Positions 14,201-22,689 of a DNA stretch of 64,000 bases are shown in pieces; the first letter of the stretch is position 1, and every line of letters begins with the position of its first letter. This DNA comes from a virus. The stretch is from positions 1-64,000 of the IMG/VR virus record IMGVR_UViG_3300050821_000642. One strand, written 5' to 3'. The notes below the pieces were generated by a model. The model was given only the letters and a program-made list of their open reading frames with translations. It did not search any database and had not been told where the DNA came from. The position numbers and the translations under genes are program-made.

Positions 14201-14614
14201 TTAGGACAGGAGCAACCTAAATTGCGTGACCAGCAGGTCGCTTGGAAACAGGTCGATGTTCTCTTTGACCACGCCCTCCCTACCAGAAAAGCAGAAGAAC
14301 ACATATACCGTTTCGGCATGGATGTGGCAGGCAACAAAGTCGCCCAACTTAACTTTCATCTCGGCGCGGATGCCGCCCATGCGCTTGAGGAACAACTCGC
14401 GGGCGCGGTCAGCCAACGGCGGCGGTCTATTCGGCTCCGCTGTCGCCGTGCCGTTCATGATTGCGTACATCTGATCTTTGGAGATGTTCTGCGCCTGCTG
14501 CGCCTGCTGCATCGCATTCGGTAGCTGCGCCGTCAGCATGTCTTCGTGGATGTTGACCATCTTCCACAGGTCGGGCGCTACGCCAAGCGCGCTCAGCGGT
14601 AGGTTGCTCGCCAC
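14201..14614 (-). CDS. Protein of unknown function with Gln/Ala coiled coil
   Basis: 137 aa from GTG 14614, two nt after the upstream TGA, with AAGGGAG (palindrome copy 14620) 8 nt before it. A longer ORF start exists but would overlap the regulator gene. A helical Gln-rich part (QLPNAMQQAQQAQNISKDQMYAIM) precedes a C-terminal domain with CHIHAETVYVFFCFSGREG. The two His and two Cys could bind metal; not recognised. Confidence 0.55.
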   Translation of the reverse strand: MASNLPLSALGVAPDLWKMVNIHEDMLTAQLPNAMQQAQQAQNISKDQMYAIMNGTATAEPNRPPPLADRARELFLKRMGGIRAEMKVKLGDFVACHIHAETVYVFFCFSGREGVVKENIDLFPSDLLVTQFRLLLS

Positions 14615-14615
14615 C

Positions 14616-14933
14616 TCATTCACTCCCTTGAGTGAGCTTTGCTTCGATAAGCATTTTCGCCACGTGCTTGGAGCTAGGAGGGATGCTATAACGCCCACGG
14701 CCATTGTTAATCACCCACACCTTGCGCGGCTCCAGCTTGGCGCGCAGCTTATAGATCATTTGCCGGATCGAAGCGCGCACCACAGGTAGCTCTTCCTTGC
14801 CCACCCAGCCCTTGGTGGACAGCATGGCTTGAAGGAACTTGGCTTCCAGCGGCCCCAGCGTGAAGACGTGTATGAGCGTCTTCTCGTCGCAAGGGACACT
14901 GATGTCCGGTTCCTCAGTCACGAAGTTTAGCAT
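14616..14933 (-). CDS. Winged-helix DNA-binding protein, candidate regulator
   Basis: A 105-aa protein. Residues about 23-86 resemble the C-terminal DNA-binding domain of OmpR/PhoB regulators (LGPLEAKFLQAML... VVRASIRQMIYKLRAKLEPRKVWVINNGRGRYSI) without a receiver domain. It is the first gene after the promoter at 14970-14998, a typical place for an early regulator. It is one of the candidates for the protein binding the dispersed palindrome. The gene's own 3' end carries a copy (14620, encoding LTQGSE). Confidence 0.6.
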   Translation of the reverse strand: MLNFVTEEPDISVPCDEKTLIHVFTLGPLEAKFLQAMLSTKGWVGKEELPVVRASIRQMIYKLRAKLEPRKVWVINNGRGRYSIPPSSKHVAKMLIEAKLTQGSE

Positions 14934-14969
14934 CTCACTTACCCACCTCAGTGTTGCGCGAAAGACACG

Positions 14970-14998
14970 AAACTAACACAAGTGTCAACGGTTGTCAA
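14970..14998 (-). promoter_or_regulatory. Early leftward promoter P1
   Basis: On the minus strand: TTGACA (14993-14998), 17-bp spacer, TAGTTT (14970-14975) preceded by TGT. A second TTGACA lies 10 bp further on. The block from TACAACCTA through both TTGACA repeats is nearly the same as in the promoter at 24.85 kb. It drives the 14.9-to-4.7 kb genes. Confidence 0.7.
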
Positions 14999-15026
14999 TA
15001 CTCGTGTAGGTTGTATTTCACTCAAC

Positions 15027-16907
15027 CTATGGTTTCCATTCCTCCATTTCACCGTAGTTGCGGCCCATCTTCACTTCGGCAGCGAGGGGGAGGGTCAGGC
15101 ACCATTGCTCATTGCGCCGCATTTCCTCCAGCGCGATCTCAGCCAGCGGGATTGCATGCTCGTCAGGCACACAGTGAACGTTCTCGTCGTGGACGTTCAG
15201 CAGCACCCGCCCGTCGATGCCTAGCTCGCGCGCCCGCTGCTCAGTGCGCAGCCCGGCCTCCACCACATGCTGCCGGTCGAGCGCCTGCGTCACGTTCTCC
15301 AGCAACTTTGCGCCATAAATCTTACGCTTGAATTGCGCCGCCTGATACCAGTAGTCGTTGTCTTCCAACCGCAAATTGTCGTAGAACAACTTCAGGCCGC
15401 TCGGCAAAATGATAGTTGTGCCTTCGACATGGCACGGCCCGACGCCCCAGCCATCGCCGTAGCCATTGACGATGGCGTGGATCAAATTACCCAAGTCCTG
15501 CCAGCAGCGCCAGATAGCGGTGTAGGTGGAGCGGTAGGTCTGCACCCACGTCTGGCAATCCTCTAGTGTGATCTCGATATCGATCTTCTGCTCACGCGCA
15601 TCGTTGGTGATGGTGCGGTACAGCTTTGCCGCGCTCATGCCGAACCCAAGCCCAAGGATGCAGGTCTTGCCAACGAACCGTTGCTTCTTACTCACGCGGG
15701 TAACCAGCACCGAATAGATGATCGAGGCGAACGCCTTGTAGGTATCCCCGCCCTGCCGGAATATCTCCAGCAAGTCCTCCTGCCCCGCCAGCCACGCCAC
15801 AATGCGGGCCTCGATCTGCGAGGCGTCCACAGCGACGATAGTGTAACCGGGCGGCGCTTCAATCGCCCTGCGTATCTCCTTGTTCTTGCGTGCCGACAAG
15901 TTCTGTAGGTTCAGCAGCCAGTCGCCACTGTAGCGATGCGTGTGCGCGCCGCCGTACTTGAGCGGCACCGGCAGCAAGGGTTCTTTCAGGAACCCATTGG
16001 TGCATAGCCCAATGTTGATCAGTCGGGTCGAGCGCGTCTCTTCGATGGTTGACTTGATCCCTAAGCGCGCCGCCACCAGCGCCTGCACCTCCTCGTCATC
16101 ATGCACCAACAGGTCGGTGAACGCAAGGTCGGTCTTGGCGAACGCATAGGTCGTCTTGCCGGTAGTGGGCGATACCTTCAATGGCGGATCGACGCCGCGC
16201 TCCAGCAGCAGTTCAGCGAACTTGGGGTTGCTCATCAGCAGGCCGGGGTCGGTCAAGGTAACCCGCGAGAGTAAGTCCCGCTTGCGCTGCCGCACGTCGC
16301 GGCGGTAGTCGTCCAGTATCGGCATATTGACGTAGAACACGGGTTGGGTCGCCATCCTAATAACCCGGTCCATCACATACGCCTCTTGCGCCGGGAAGTC
16401 TTTGCGCAGCCGGAAGAATATCTCGCGGCACCCCTCCACGTCATTGAGCGCGTAGCCGGTGAAGCCCATCATCAGGCCGGGGTCAGCCTCCAAGTCCTTC
16501 CAGTGCTTGCCCTGCATCTGAAGGATGAAGTCCGTCTTCTCGGGTAAGCCCATGACCTTCAGCACGTTCTTCAGCGACAACCTGCCGTTGGGGATGCCAT
16601 GCCAAATCGTCGCCCGCGCCATGCTGAGCGTACAGAACAGGACGGCGGGATGAATGTGGTAGTGGTACGCAAGGATGCACGCATCGAACAGGGCGTTGTG
16701 CGAGATGAAGGCGTACGGTTGCTTGATGCTGCGCAGGTAGCGAGCCACCTCGTCCTTCGGCAGGAGGAAGGGAGTTTCATGCTCGACCGCGATGGCGCAG
16801 CACAACGTCTCCCAGCGCGCGTTGAGGATGTACTCCACAGGGCTTAGATATTTTAGCGAGTACGTCTTGTCGTAATAGGTTTCAAAGTCGCCAAAGATGC
16901 GCAGCAT
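15027..16907 (-). CDS. Family A DNA polymerase with 3'-5' exonuclease domain
   Basis: A 626-aa replicative polymerase. The N-terminal exonuclease has FGDFETYYD (Asp7, Glu9). The polymerase has motif A DASQIEARIVAWLAGQ (about 359), motif B RFVGKTCILGLGFGMSAAKLY (about 409) and motif C NVHDENVH (about 571). It lacks a 5'-3' nuclease domain, as in T7-like enzymes. The start follows GAGGG in the palindrome copy at 16909. Copies at 15688 and 16259 lie inside. Confidence 0.92.
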   Translation of the reverse strand: MLRIFGDFETYYDKTYSLKYLSPVEYILNARWETLCCAIAVEHETPFLLPKDEVARYLRSIKQPYAFISHNALFDACILAYHYHIHPAVLFCTLSMARATIWHGIPNGRLSLKNVLKVMGLPEKTDFILQMQGKHWKDLEADPGLMMGFTGYALNDVEGCREIFFRLRKDFPAQEAYVMDRVIRMATQPVFYVNMPILDDYRRDVRQRKRDLLSRVTLTDPGLLMSNPKFAELLLERGVDPPLKVSPTTGKTTYAFAKTDLAFTDLLVHDDEEVQALVAARLGIKSTIEETRSTRLINIGLCTNGFLKEPLLPVPLKYGGAHTHRYSGDWLLNLQNLSARKNKEIRRAIEAPPGYTIVAVDASQIEARIVAWLAGQEDLLEIFRQGGDTYKAFASIIYSVLVTRVSKKQRFVGKTCILGLGFGMSAAKLYRTITNDAREQKIDIEITLEDCQTWVQTYRSTYTAIWRCWQDLGNLIHAIVNGYGDGWGVGPCHVEGTTIILPSGLKLFYDNLRLEDNDYWYQAAQFKRKIYGAKLLENVTQALDRQHVVEAGLRTEQRARELGIDGRVLLNVHDENVHCVPDEHAIPLAEIALEEMRRNEQWCLTLPLAAEVKMGRNYGEMEEWKP

Positions 16908-16908
16908 A

Positions 16909-17007
16909 TTACCCTCGTGAGTAAGCTAACCACAACACCCACAGCATCCCCGCCACGTTCGCCGCCATGAGTATAATGGCGAGGCGCATGAGGGTGCGTG
17001 GGGTCAA
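16909..17007 (-). CDS. Putative 32-aa single-span membrane peptide
   Basis: Starts at TTG 17007, overlapping the upstream TGA (TTGA), and ends in a TAA inside the palindrome copy. MRLAIILMAANVAGMLWVLWL is one membrane helix, and the copy encodes AYSRG. Support is position and hydrophobicity only. Confidence 0.4.
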   Translation of the reverse strand: MTPRTLMRLAIILMAANVAGMLWVLWLAYSRG

Positions 17008-17294
17008 TGCTTGGTTGGCCCCTTGGCGACGGACGGCTCACCAGTTGATCCATTAATGACTTCGACGCCAATCTCTACACCCTCAAGCTCGGCGGTTGTC
17101 CGCACCACGTTGGCGAGGTACTGCGCCTTACCTTCGTTGTCCAGCTTGGCCATGATGATGGCGCTGATCTTCACGGCGGCATGCACCATGTGGTTGAACG
17201 CCTTCTGGCTATGCTTGCGTTTGCCATACCTAAGCTCAAACGCATGGACGAACGCGCACGAGGGGCAAATCTCATGGTGTTTACGCTTTTTCAT
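17004..17294 (-). CDS. Small protein with CPSC motif, unknown function
   Basis: A 96-aa protein: MKKRKHHEICPSCAFVHAFELRYGK may bind a metal, followed by a long helix and a mixed C-terminus (ELEGVEIGVEVI). Start with GGAGC upstream; overlaps the previous stop by 2 nt. Function unknown. Confidence 0.55.
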   Translation of the reverse strand: MKKRKHHEICPSCAFVHAFELRYGKRKHSQKAFNHMVHAAVKISAIIMAKLDNEGKAQYLANVVRTTAELEGVEIGVEVINGSTGEPSVAKGPTKH

Positions 17295-17467
17295 TTCATG
17301 CTCCGCAGGTTCGTTAGCGTGTGCTGGTGGTAGTCCTCAAGCTTCTCCATGCCGTAAGCCATCCCAGCCTTGTAACCTCTGACGTAGCCCACACCGTAGG
17401 CGACACAACCACAGATGAACAGCACCACGCCGAGAAGGAAGTACGGTGGGCTGAAATACTGCATCAT
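17291..17467 (-). CDS. Small single-span membrane protein
   Basis: A 58-aa protein not otherwise obvious because of its size. A membrane helix (about 8-28, PYFLLGVVLFICGCVAYGVGY) is followed by a Gly-rich turn and an amphipathic helix (YKAGMAYGMEKLEDYHQHTL). Start ATG 17467 overlaps the upstream TGA with SD AGGGG; its own TGA overlaps the next ATG. Confidence 0.6.
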   Translation of the reverse strand: MMQYFSPPYFLLGVVLFICGCVAYGVGYVRGYKAGMAYGMEKLEDYHQHTLTNLRSMK

Positions 17468-17754
17468 CTTTCGCCCCTGAACATCTTGGCCACGCTCTTA
17501 CTCACCGGGGTAACCACGTGGTCGTCCACGTACTCCACCAGCTTCAGGCGTTGGGCGATCTGCCCAAGTTGAAACTCCCACTTGTGCCGGTTCCAAAACC
17601 CACGGCAGCACGCATCCTTGGAGTGATGGCACACACGATAGCCGGAGAAGCCGCCATGTGGGTCGCGTACGCGCGCTTCCAACGCTTTCACGTTGAGCGG
17701 ACTGTCGTCGCGATAGACACAGGTGGCGCATGCCTTACGTTGCACTCTCAACAT
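17464..17754 (-). CDS. Conserved Cys-rich phage protein, probable zinc binding
   Basis: A 96-aa protein with Cys9, Cys12, Cys42, Cys48 and Cys49 in CATCVYRDDSPLNVKALEAR... GYRVCHHSKDACCRGFW. I recall this family from many phage early regions; no function is known to me. Start at ATG 17754 with SD GGAG; the longer frame upstream has no SD. A palindrome copy (17498) is translated VTPVSK near the C-terminus. Confidence 0.65.
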   Translation of the reverse strand: MLRVQRKACATCVYRDDSPLNVKALEARVRDPHGGFSGYRVCHHSKDACCRGFWNRHKWEFQLGQIAQRLKLVEYVDDHVVTPVSKSVAKMFRGER

Positions 17755-17863
17755 GGATGCGTCTCCATACAATAATTTCCACGTAACCGCTACGCTCCCA
17801 TACAGCATCGCGGTAGCCCATTGGCTCAATACAAAAGCGCCAGCTTTGGTCAGTCTCGACCAC
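17735..17863 (-). CDS. 42-aa protein, unknown function
   Basis: Start GTG 17863 with AGAGG about 10 nt upstream. The sequence VETDQSWRFCIEPMGYRDAVWERSGYVEIIVWRRIHVES looks like a folded beta-rich peptide. It overlaps the next gene by 20 nt. The longer in-frame ORF begins inside the upstream gene and is unlikely. Confidence 0.45.
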   Translation of the reverse strand: MVETDQSWRFCIEPMGYRDAVWERSGYVEIIVWRRIHVESAT

Positions 17864-17877
17864 AAAGGTTTTAACCT

Positions 17878-18330
17878 CTACTTTGGGCCAGCCTCGGCAA
17901 TGGCGCTCGGGGGCAAGTAGCGGTCGGTCAGTCTCCACGTGCCGTCCCCCATCCGTTCGACAACGCCCTTCACCTCTAGCTTCTGCAACCGCGAACCGAC
18001 TGAGTTTGCGGAGAAGCCGCCCCTCTTAAGCAAGGGCTTAAAATCGGTCGCAGGCCGCGCCATACCATGCGCCAACGCTTCCAGTATGATCCGATTGATC
18101 CCCTTGGTCAAGTCCATTGGGATGGATGGCTCACGCTTGTATTGTTTGGGCTTAGCCTTGGGTGCATCCAAGTGCCTGACCAACTGCTGCGCCAGCACGC
18201 GCGTGGGCCGTGGCGTCGGCGTGGGTGGTGCTACTTCTTCCACCGTCACGTGGTCTATCGGCAGCAGCTTAGCCATCATAGCGAACAGCACCTCGGCCTC
18301 ACCGACAAACCCAATCTTGTACTTGCTCAC
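17878..18330 (-). CDS. Winged-helix protein, candidate regulator
   Basis: A 150-aa protein. The middle is Pro-rich and basic (PPTPTPRPTRVL). The C-terminal half looks like a winged helix (MARPATDFKPLLKRGGFSANSVGSRLQKLEVKGVVERMGDGTWRLT). Start after AGGAGAG in the palindrome copy at 18333. Another candidate DNA-binding partner of the repeats. Confidence 0.55.
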   Translation of the reverse strand: MSKYKIGFVGEAEVLFAMMAKLLPIDHVTVEEVAPPTPTPRPTRVLAQQLVRHLDAPKAKPKQYKREPSIPMDLTKGINRIILEALAHGMARPATDFKPLLKRGGFSANSVGSRLQKLEVKGVVERMGDGTWRLTDRYLPPSAIAEAGPK

Positions 18331-18345
18331 TGTTACTCTCCTGAG

Positions 18346-18678
18346 TTACTTCGCTCTCCGCTTGTACTTGCTCATCTGCACCACGTGCCGAACTGAGGTC
18401 TTGATCGGCAAGGGCATGGGCGGTATGAATTTGACCGCCTCGCCATTCGGCACGAAGCCAAGCTTGTAGCCCAGCGCCCGCGCAACCGCGTTGATAGTTG
18501 CGGCTTGCGGCTTCTTTGTCTTGCCGCCGAACCAAGCATAGAGCGTCGTAGTCGTGACGCCGGAATGCTCCTCGATCCACTTATAAGATGCGCCACTATC
18601 GCCCACCATCGTGCGCACTTCGTCAATGATCGGGTCTTTATCTTGAAAAGAATAGCTCTTGTAGGTGAACCCTGCCAA
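18346..18678 (-). CDS. HTH protein of Cro/CI (XRE) type
   Basis: A 110-aa protein with an HTH at about 20-70: VRTMVGDSGASYKWIEEHSGVTTTTLYAWFGGKTKKPQAATINAVARALGYKLGF. This is the typical recognition pattern of XRE regulators. The C-terminus is basic. Start after AGGAGAG in the palindrome copy at 18680, so autoregulation is possible. TGATAGTTG (18492) lies within. It could be a lysogeny or early repressor; no integrase is visible to support temperate growth. Confidence 0.65.
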   Translation of the reverse strand: MAGFTYKSYSFQDKDPIIDEVRTMVGDSGASYKWIEEHSGVTTTTLYAWFGGKTKKPQAATINAVARALGYKLGFVPNGEAVKFIPPMPLPIKTSVRHVVQMSKYKRRAK

Positions 18679-18692
18679 CTTACTCTCCTGAG

Positions 18693-19517
18693 TTAGAGTC
18701 TGTGACGGCGGTTGCCCGTCTTGTAAGTGCTAAGCATGTCGCTGCCGTCCTGTCGCGTGATCGCCAGCTTCTCTTCAAACCAATCGGAGATGCACTCGTC
18801 CATGTGTTCAGCCAACCATGCCGGGGCTAGGTTGGTCGCCCGGTCGATGCTCAACGGTGCGCGGGTCAGACTGTCGTTGGACATTGCCGCTTCCAGCATC
18901 CGGTATTGTCCGAACAGGCGCTTGCCGGATTGACACACCCGGTTAAGCTCGATGCTCAGACGCGGGAAAGTCTTGGGTGACGTGCGTCGTTGGATGGCGC
19001 GCACCTCGCGCTCGATCTGCTCACGCTCCTGTTTGCGGGTCGGCAAAAACTCCATGTTGGCTAGGCTGAAGTCCAACATGATCTCGCGCAGCCACGGGAA
19101 CAGGAAGCCCAGCACATGCGGATCAGGCACTGCGCCCTTGAACTTCTCCCACGTCTTGGTCAGCATCTCCCACTCACGCGCGACGTTGAGCGACATTGCC
19201 AACGCTTGCCCCAACGCACTCTCCTGAGTAACATCGAGATCGTACTTCGGCATTAGGAACACGGGATACTTTTCAGTCGGGTCCAGCCGCAACGATGCCA
19301 TCAAGGGTTGCCTGTTGATGCTGATGGTGATGCGGCGGTTGAGCGACGATGACGGCAGGTACTTGCCTGCCTCTTTGAATGCCGCCACTACATGCGGCTC
19401 ACCCACTAAGCCCTCATAGATTTCGTCGGTCGATAGGGTGACCGGCATGTGCCGAAGAACGAAGTCTGCGGCTGCGTTCAGTTTATTGTCGATCAGGGCG
19501 GTTAGGGCGGCATGCAT
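18693..19517 (-). CDS. Protein of unknown function
   Basis: A 274-aa soluble, mainly helical protein with a charged helix around 160-185 (TRKQEREQIEREVRAIQRR). A palindrome copy (19216) encodes DVTQESALG in a tolerant loop. Start after AAGAGAG in the copy at 19519. No domain recognised. Confidence 0.6.
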   Translation of the reverse strand: MHAALTALIDNKLNAAADFVLRHMPVTLSTDEIYEGLVGEPHVVAAFKEAGKYLPSSSLNRRITISINRQPLMASLRLDPTEKYPVFLMPKYDLDVTQESALGQALAMSLNVAREWEMLTKTWEKFKGAVPDPHVLGFLFPWLREIMLDFSLANMEFLPTRKQEREQIEREVRAIQRRTSPKTFPRLSIELNRVCQSGKRLFGQYRMLEAAMSNDSLTRAPLSIDRATNLAPAWLAEHMDECISDWFEEKLAITRQDGSDMLSTYKTGNRRHRL

Positions 19518-19534
19518 CTTACTCTCTTGGGTTA

Positions 19535-19709
19535 GGGGGGAACAAGTATAAAGACGACGGTTTACGTAGTTTCACGGGGTTGGATACCCACCTGCCAAAG
19601 ACCCGAACCACGTCTTGAAGGCTCCACGTTGCCCAGCAGTGAAGCACACTGGGTCGCTACCTAGCCGGTGCCGTCGCGCCCGCTGCCGACCAGAGTTCCT
19701 TGGCAGGAG
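19535..19709 (-). ncRNA. Candidate structured non-coding RNA or leader
   Basis: A 175-nt gap between genes without an ORF. CCTGCCAA (19591-19598) pairs with TTGGCAGG (19700-19707), enclosing about 100 nt with an inner hairpin (CAGTG...CACTG near 19637-19655). If transcribed leftward it would form the 5' leader of the 18693-19517 gene. No family recognised; structure judged by eye. Confidence 0.3.
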
Positions 19710-19874
19710 CTATGGATTGTCTAGGATGGCTACGACCGCGTCGAACTGTTCGACGGACATAGCCTCCTTAATGACTTCAGCAATGGCCTCGGCGGTGAGT
19801 TCTTGCAACGCCTTGACAGCGATCTCCTTGGTCTGCTCTTCGGTCAACGCACCAAAGTCAATCTTGGTTGGCAT
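19710..19874 (-). CDS. 54-aa acidic helical protein
   Basis: MPTKIDFGALTEEQTKEIAV and a further 34 residues ending AVVAILDNP; short helices, no Cys. Start directly after AGGAGAG in the palindrome copy at 19876. Too short to classify. Confidence 0.6.
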   Translation of the reverse strand: MPTKIDFGALTEEQTKEIAVKALQELTAEAIAEVIKEAMSVEQFDAVVAILDNP

Positions 19875-19888
19875 CTTACTCTCCTGAG

Positions 19889-20092
19889 TTAGTCATCGGT
19901 AAATGCATCCATGCGGTGCATGTGAAGCTCGTCCTCAAGGCGTTTGATCCGCACTTCAAGGTCGCGCGCCGTTGGCGTCATGCCCTTGATCATTTTGACG
20001 CCATGCTCGATCTTGATCGCTTCGGTGCGCATGGTTTGGTCGTGTTGACCACGCAACGCCTTAAGCGCCTCGATCTTCTGTTCTAACGTCAT
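19889..20092 (-). CDS. Small coiled-coil protein
   Basis: 67 aa from ATG 20092, with the strong SD GGAGGAAGG. Heptad-like helices (LEQKIEALKALRGQHDQ... LEVRIKRLEDELHMHRM). Overlaps the upstream TGA (ATGA). The palindrome copy at 19876 covers its stop codon. Function unknown. Confidence 0.6.
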   Translation of the reverse strand: MTLEQKIEALKALRGQHDQTMRTEAIKIEHGVKMIKGMTPTARDLEVRIKRLEDELHMHRMDAFTDD

Positions 20093-20880
20093 GCCTTCCT
20101 CCGATCCGGCCACAGCGGACGTGGCAGCAGCACTGTATCGCCTAACCTTTTGCCGGGTTCGCCCACCTCCACGATTGGCTTCTGGTCGTCGCCCATCATC
20201 TCACTCGCCAGCCATGTGTTCACGCGAACGTGAGTGGAGATGGTGTAGGTCACCTCCTTGGCGACCATCAGCGCGCCTGCGAAGCATCCCGGCCCAGCCT
20301 TGATGTAGTGGATATCGTTCATCCGCTCCATCGGCAGCGCTAACAGGTTTACGTGCGCCTCGCGAATGATCGCCTCGGGAGTTAGAAACTGGCTGCGCTC
20401 GACTGCCCGCCCAAGCGCATGGTCTGGCACCTCCAGCGTCCACAAGCCGTCTGCGAGTTCACAGCGATGCGTGCCAGCAACAATGTAGTTCACGCATACG
20501 CAGTCCTGCGTCAACGAGGCGCGCTCGGCATCAGTCACGGTGTCACCAGCTTTGACGAACACGGAGTTGCGTGGCTTGAGGTACGACCAGATCGCCAGCG
20601 CCTTGTTCCTCTCCAGAGTAACACCCTCCAGAAACGCCGCCTTGCCCCATCCGGCATGCAGCTTATCGAACGCTTTGCGTCGGGTCGAGGTCGAGCCGCG
20701 CACCATGTCGGCCACGATCTGCACCCGATCAGGCTTACGGAACACCCGTTCAAACGCGTCGTAGTGTTCGCCCAGCCTTCGTTTCCAGTGCCGTAGCTTG
20801 CCGCGCGTTTCCGCATCGCCATACGTGATAGTTGTTTTCGCTGGCCACGATGGCATCGGGTCTTTAGTCTTGTCGTCCAT
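20089..20880 (-). CDS. Protein of unknown function
   Basis: 263 aa from ATG 20880 (SD GGAGATGG); a 20-residue longer frame exists but would lie inside the upstream gene. A basic N-terminal helix region (LRHWKRRLGEHYDAFERVFRKPD) is followed by a mixed domain with several Cys and His. No motif recognised. TGATAGTTG at 20826 lies near its start. Confidence 0.55.
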   Translation of the reverse strand: MDDKTKDPMPSWPAKTTITYGDAETRGKLRHWKRRLGEHYDAFERVFRKPDRVQIVADMVRGSTSTRRKAFDKLHAGWGKAAFLEGVTLERNKALAIWSYLKPRNSVFVKAGDTVTDAERASLTQDCVCVNYIVAGTHRCELADGLWTLEVPDHALGRAVERSQFLTPEAIIREAHVNLLALPMERMNDIHYIKAGPGCFAGALMVAKEVTYTISTHVRVNTWLASEMMGDDQKPIVEVGEPGKRLGDTVLLPRPLWPDRRKA

Positions 20881-21076
20881 CTTCCATCTCCGTGCAGTCA
20901 ACGACAACCGCTCCGTGGCCGTCATCCTCACCCGGCTCATAGGTGAACTCTAGCAGACCAGTCTTGCGGAAGATGTCTTCCGCCTTGGCGGTAGCTAGCC
21001 CTACACTAGGCGCGTCGATGTGGATGCGGTAGTACTTCCACACCTCTTGACATATCTGCACGTCGTACTTAGGCAT
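20864..21076 (-). CDS. Small protein, unknown function
   Basis: 70 aa from ATG 21076 after GGGAGAG. MPKYDVQICQEVWKYYRIHI suggests a beta-alpha-beta fold of the kind seen in small DpdA/DUF-type phage proteins, but I cannot name it. Overlaps the next start by 17 nt. Confidence 0.55.
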   Translation of the reverse strand: MPKYDVQICQEVWKYYRIHIDAPSVGLATAKAEDIFRKTGLLEFTYEPGEDDGHGAVVVDCTEMEDGRQD

Positions 21077-21078
21077 GC

Positions 21079-21279
21079 TTACTCTCCCAACAATTTGCGC
21101 TCGACATACTCGGTTATCTCGCACTCACCAAATATGCTACCATCGGTTAAGTCTGCCTCGTCACGTAAAGCATTCCGCACTATGTCGGCAGCGAGAAAGA
21201 TCGGAGCGATGGGAGCAAACAACATTGTGCCAATGATTTGCACGGCCATCTTAGTGTTTGATATTGGTTTCTTATCCAT
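21079..21279 (-). CDS. Small membrane protein
   Basis: 66 aa from ATG 21279, directly after AGGAGAG of the palindrome copy at 21281. One hydrophobic segment (about 10-32, MAVQIIGTMLFAPIAPIFLAAD) then an acidic C-terminus. Role unknown. Confidence 0.6.
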   Translation of the reverse strand: MDKKPISNTKMAVQIIGTMLFAPIAPIFLAADIVRNALRDEADLTDGSIFGECEITEYVERKLLGE

Positions 21280-21280
21280 G

Positions 21281-22687
21281 TTACTCTCCTGAGTTACCGA
21301 CTTGCGGCGGGACGCGAACGATCTCACCCCACGGTGCGCCCGCATCCGTGATGCAGCCCCAGATCACTGGATACCTCGGAGCCGCATTGGGGAAGTCACC
21401 GTAAAGGTCTGTCAAGTAAACCAGAAGGTCAGGCTCCAGCCCCTCCTTAGCCACCCGCTCGAATGGCGCTACAAAGCTGGTGCCGCCGCCGCGCTTGAGC
21501 TTGCACTGGTAGAGATCGCTCACCCCATCCATCTCCGTCCACTCTTGAATGTCGGTATCGCATTGAACGAACACGAGGTTCTTCGGCTTGGCCTGCTCCA
21601 GCAGCGCCGTCGTCTCGGCCATGAACACCGCGAAGGTATCCTCGTCAATGGACCCAGACGTGTCCACCACGATCACGATGGTGTCGCAACCGAACGACGC
21701 GCGCCCCGGTGCGCCGATCCCGCGATAGATCAGTTGCGGCTCCAACCGATCCCATGTGTATCGATCATTGCCGATCTTGCGGCTCACCGCCAAGCGATAG
21801 AGATCGCGCCAATCCGCTTTTGGATTAAGGCGCTTAACGAACAGCCGCTCAAGGTTGGCGGGCAGTCTGCCCTGAAGCTTGGCGCTCTCCATCGCCGCGT
21901 TAACCGTCGTGTCCCACTCGGCTTGGCTGCGCTCGCTCATCGCCTTGTTGGGCTTCTTGCCGGAACCACCACCGGGCTTTAATACTTTGTCGAACGCTTT
22001 GCCACTGCCCTCGCCTTGCGTCGTGCCAGCCTTGGTCGTGCGCTTGCACGCATCATCCACCGGCTTACCGCCCGGTCCCGGTTGGTCGCTCTCTTGCTCA
22101 CCTCGCTTGTCACCGGGCTTGCGACCTCGGCTCTTGTTGATCTTGTACAGCAGCCGGTAGGCGTCCAGCACCGCCATATCGCCATTGATAAGACCGGGCC
22201 AGTGCAGTCCGCCGTCAGGCATCTTGCCGATCTTGGCTTGAACCAGTTGATCGTTGATCACGTAGTCGGCAGCGATGTTCAACAACTCACCGTTAGCCGG
22301 GAGAACTAACCCATCGGAGTAACGTATCTCCTCGGCTTTCTGCAACATGTAGAACAGACCGGCATGGCCGTACATCGCGTGCGCGATCTCGTGGCAGGCG
22401 ACGAACAGGCGCTCGTCCAGCGTCAGCTTGAAGAACCAGTCCATGTTGATGTAGAGGAACTTGTCGTCGGTCGCCGCCGTGTCCACTTGGTCGGTGAACC
22501 AAGCTTGCTCGCCGTCGCGATCCACCATCATCGCTAGCCAGATGTCGGCATAGGAGGGGACAGCCCACAGCATGCCAGCCTTGGTTTCGGCCCATAGCTG
22601 ATTGCGGATGGCGTCGAGGCTCAGCTTCTTCCACCTGCCGCTGTCGCCAGCGACCGGGGACTTGAGATCGGTTTGAACGAGGGGCAT
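21281..22687 (-). CDS. VWA protein with metallopeptidase-like domain (DUF2201 type)
   Basis: A 468-aa protein. The N-terminal putative metallopeptidase domain has FVACHEIAHAMYGHAG (HExxH, His99-Glu100-His103). A Lys/Gly-rich linker covers about 195-255. The C-terminal von Willebrand A domain has IVIVVDTSGSIDED (MIDAS DxSxS near 341) and LVYLTDLYGDFP. It is encoded just downstream of a MoxR AAA+ ATPase, the usual chaperone partner of such VWA proteins. Substrate unknown; possibly remodels or removes a host or phage complex. Confidence 0.75.
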   Translation of the reverse strand: MPLVQTDLKSPVAGDSGRWKKLSLDAIRNQLWAETKAGMLWAVPSYADIWLAMMVDRDGEQAWFTDQVDTAATDDKFLYINMDWFFKLTLDERLFVACHEIAHAMYGHAGLFYMLQKAEEIRYSDGLVLPANGELLNIAADYVINDQLVQAKIGKMPDGGLHWPGLINGDMAVLDAYRLLYKINKSRGRKPGDKRGEQESDQPGPGGKPVDDACKRTTKAGTTQGEGSGKAFDKVLKPGGGSGKKPNKAMSERSQAEWDTTVNAAMESAKLQGRLPANLERLFVKRLNPKADWRDLYRLAVSRKIGNDRYTWDRLEPQLIYRGIGAPGRASFGCDTIVIVVDTSGSIDEDTFAVFMAETTALLEQAKPKNLVFVQCDTDIQEWTEMDGVSDLYQCKLKRGGGTSFVAPFERVAKEGLEPDLLVYLTDLYGDFPNAAPRYPVIWGCITDAGAPWGEIVRVPPQVGNSGE

Positions 22688-22689
22688 TG

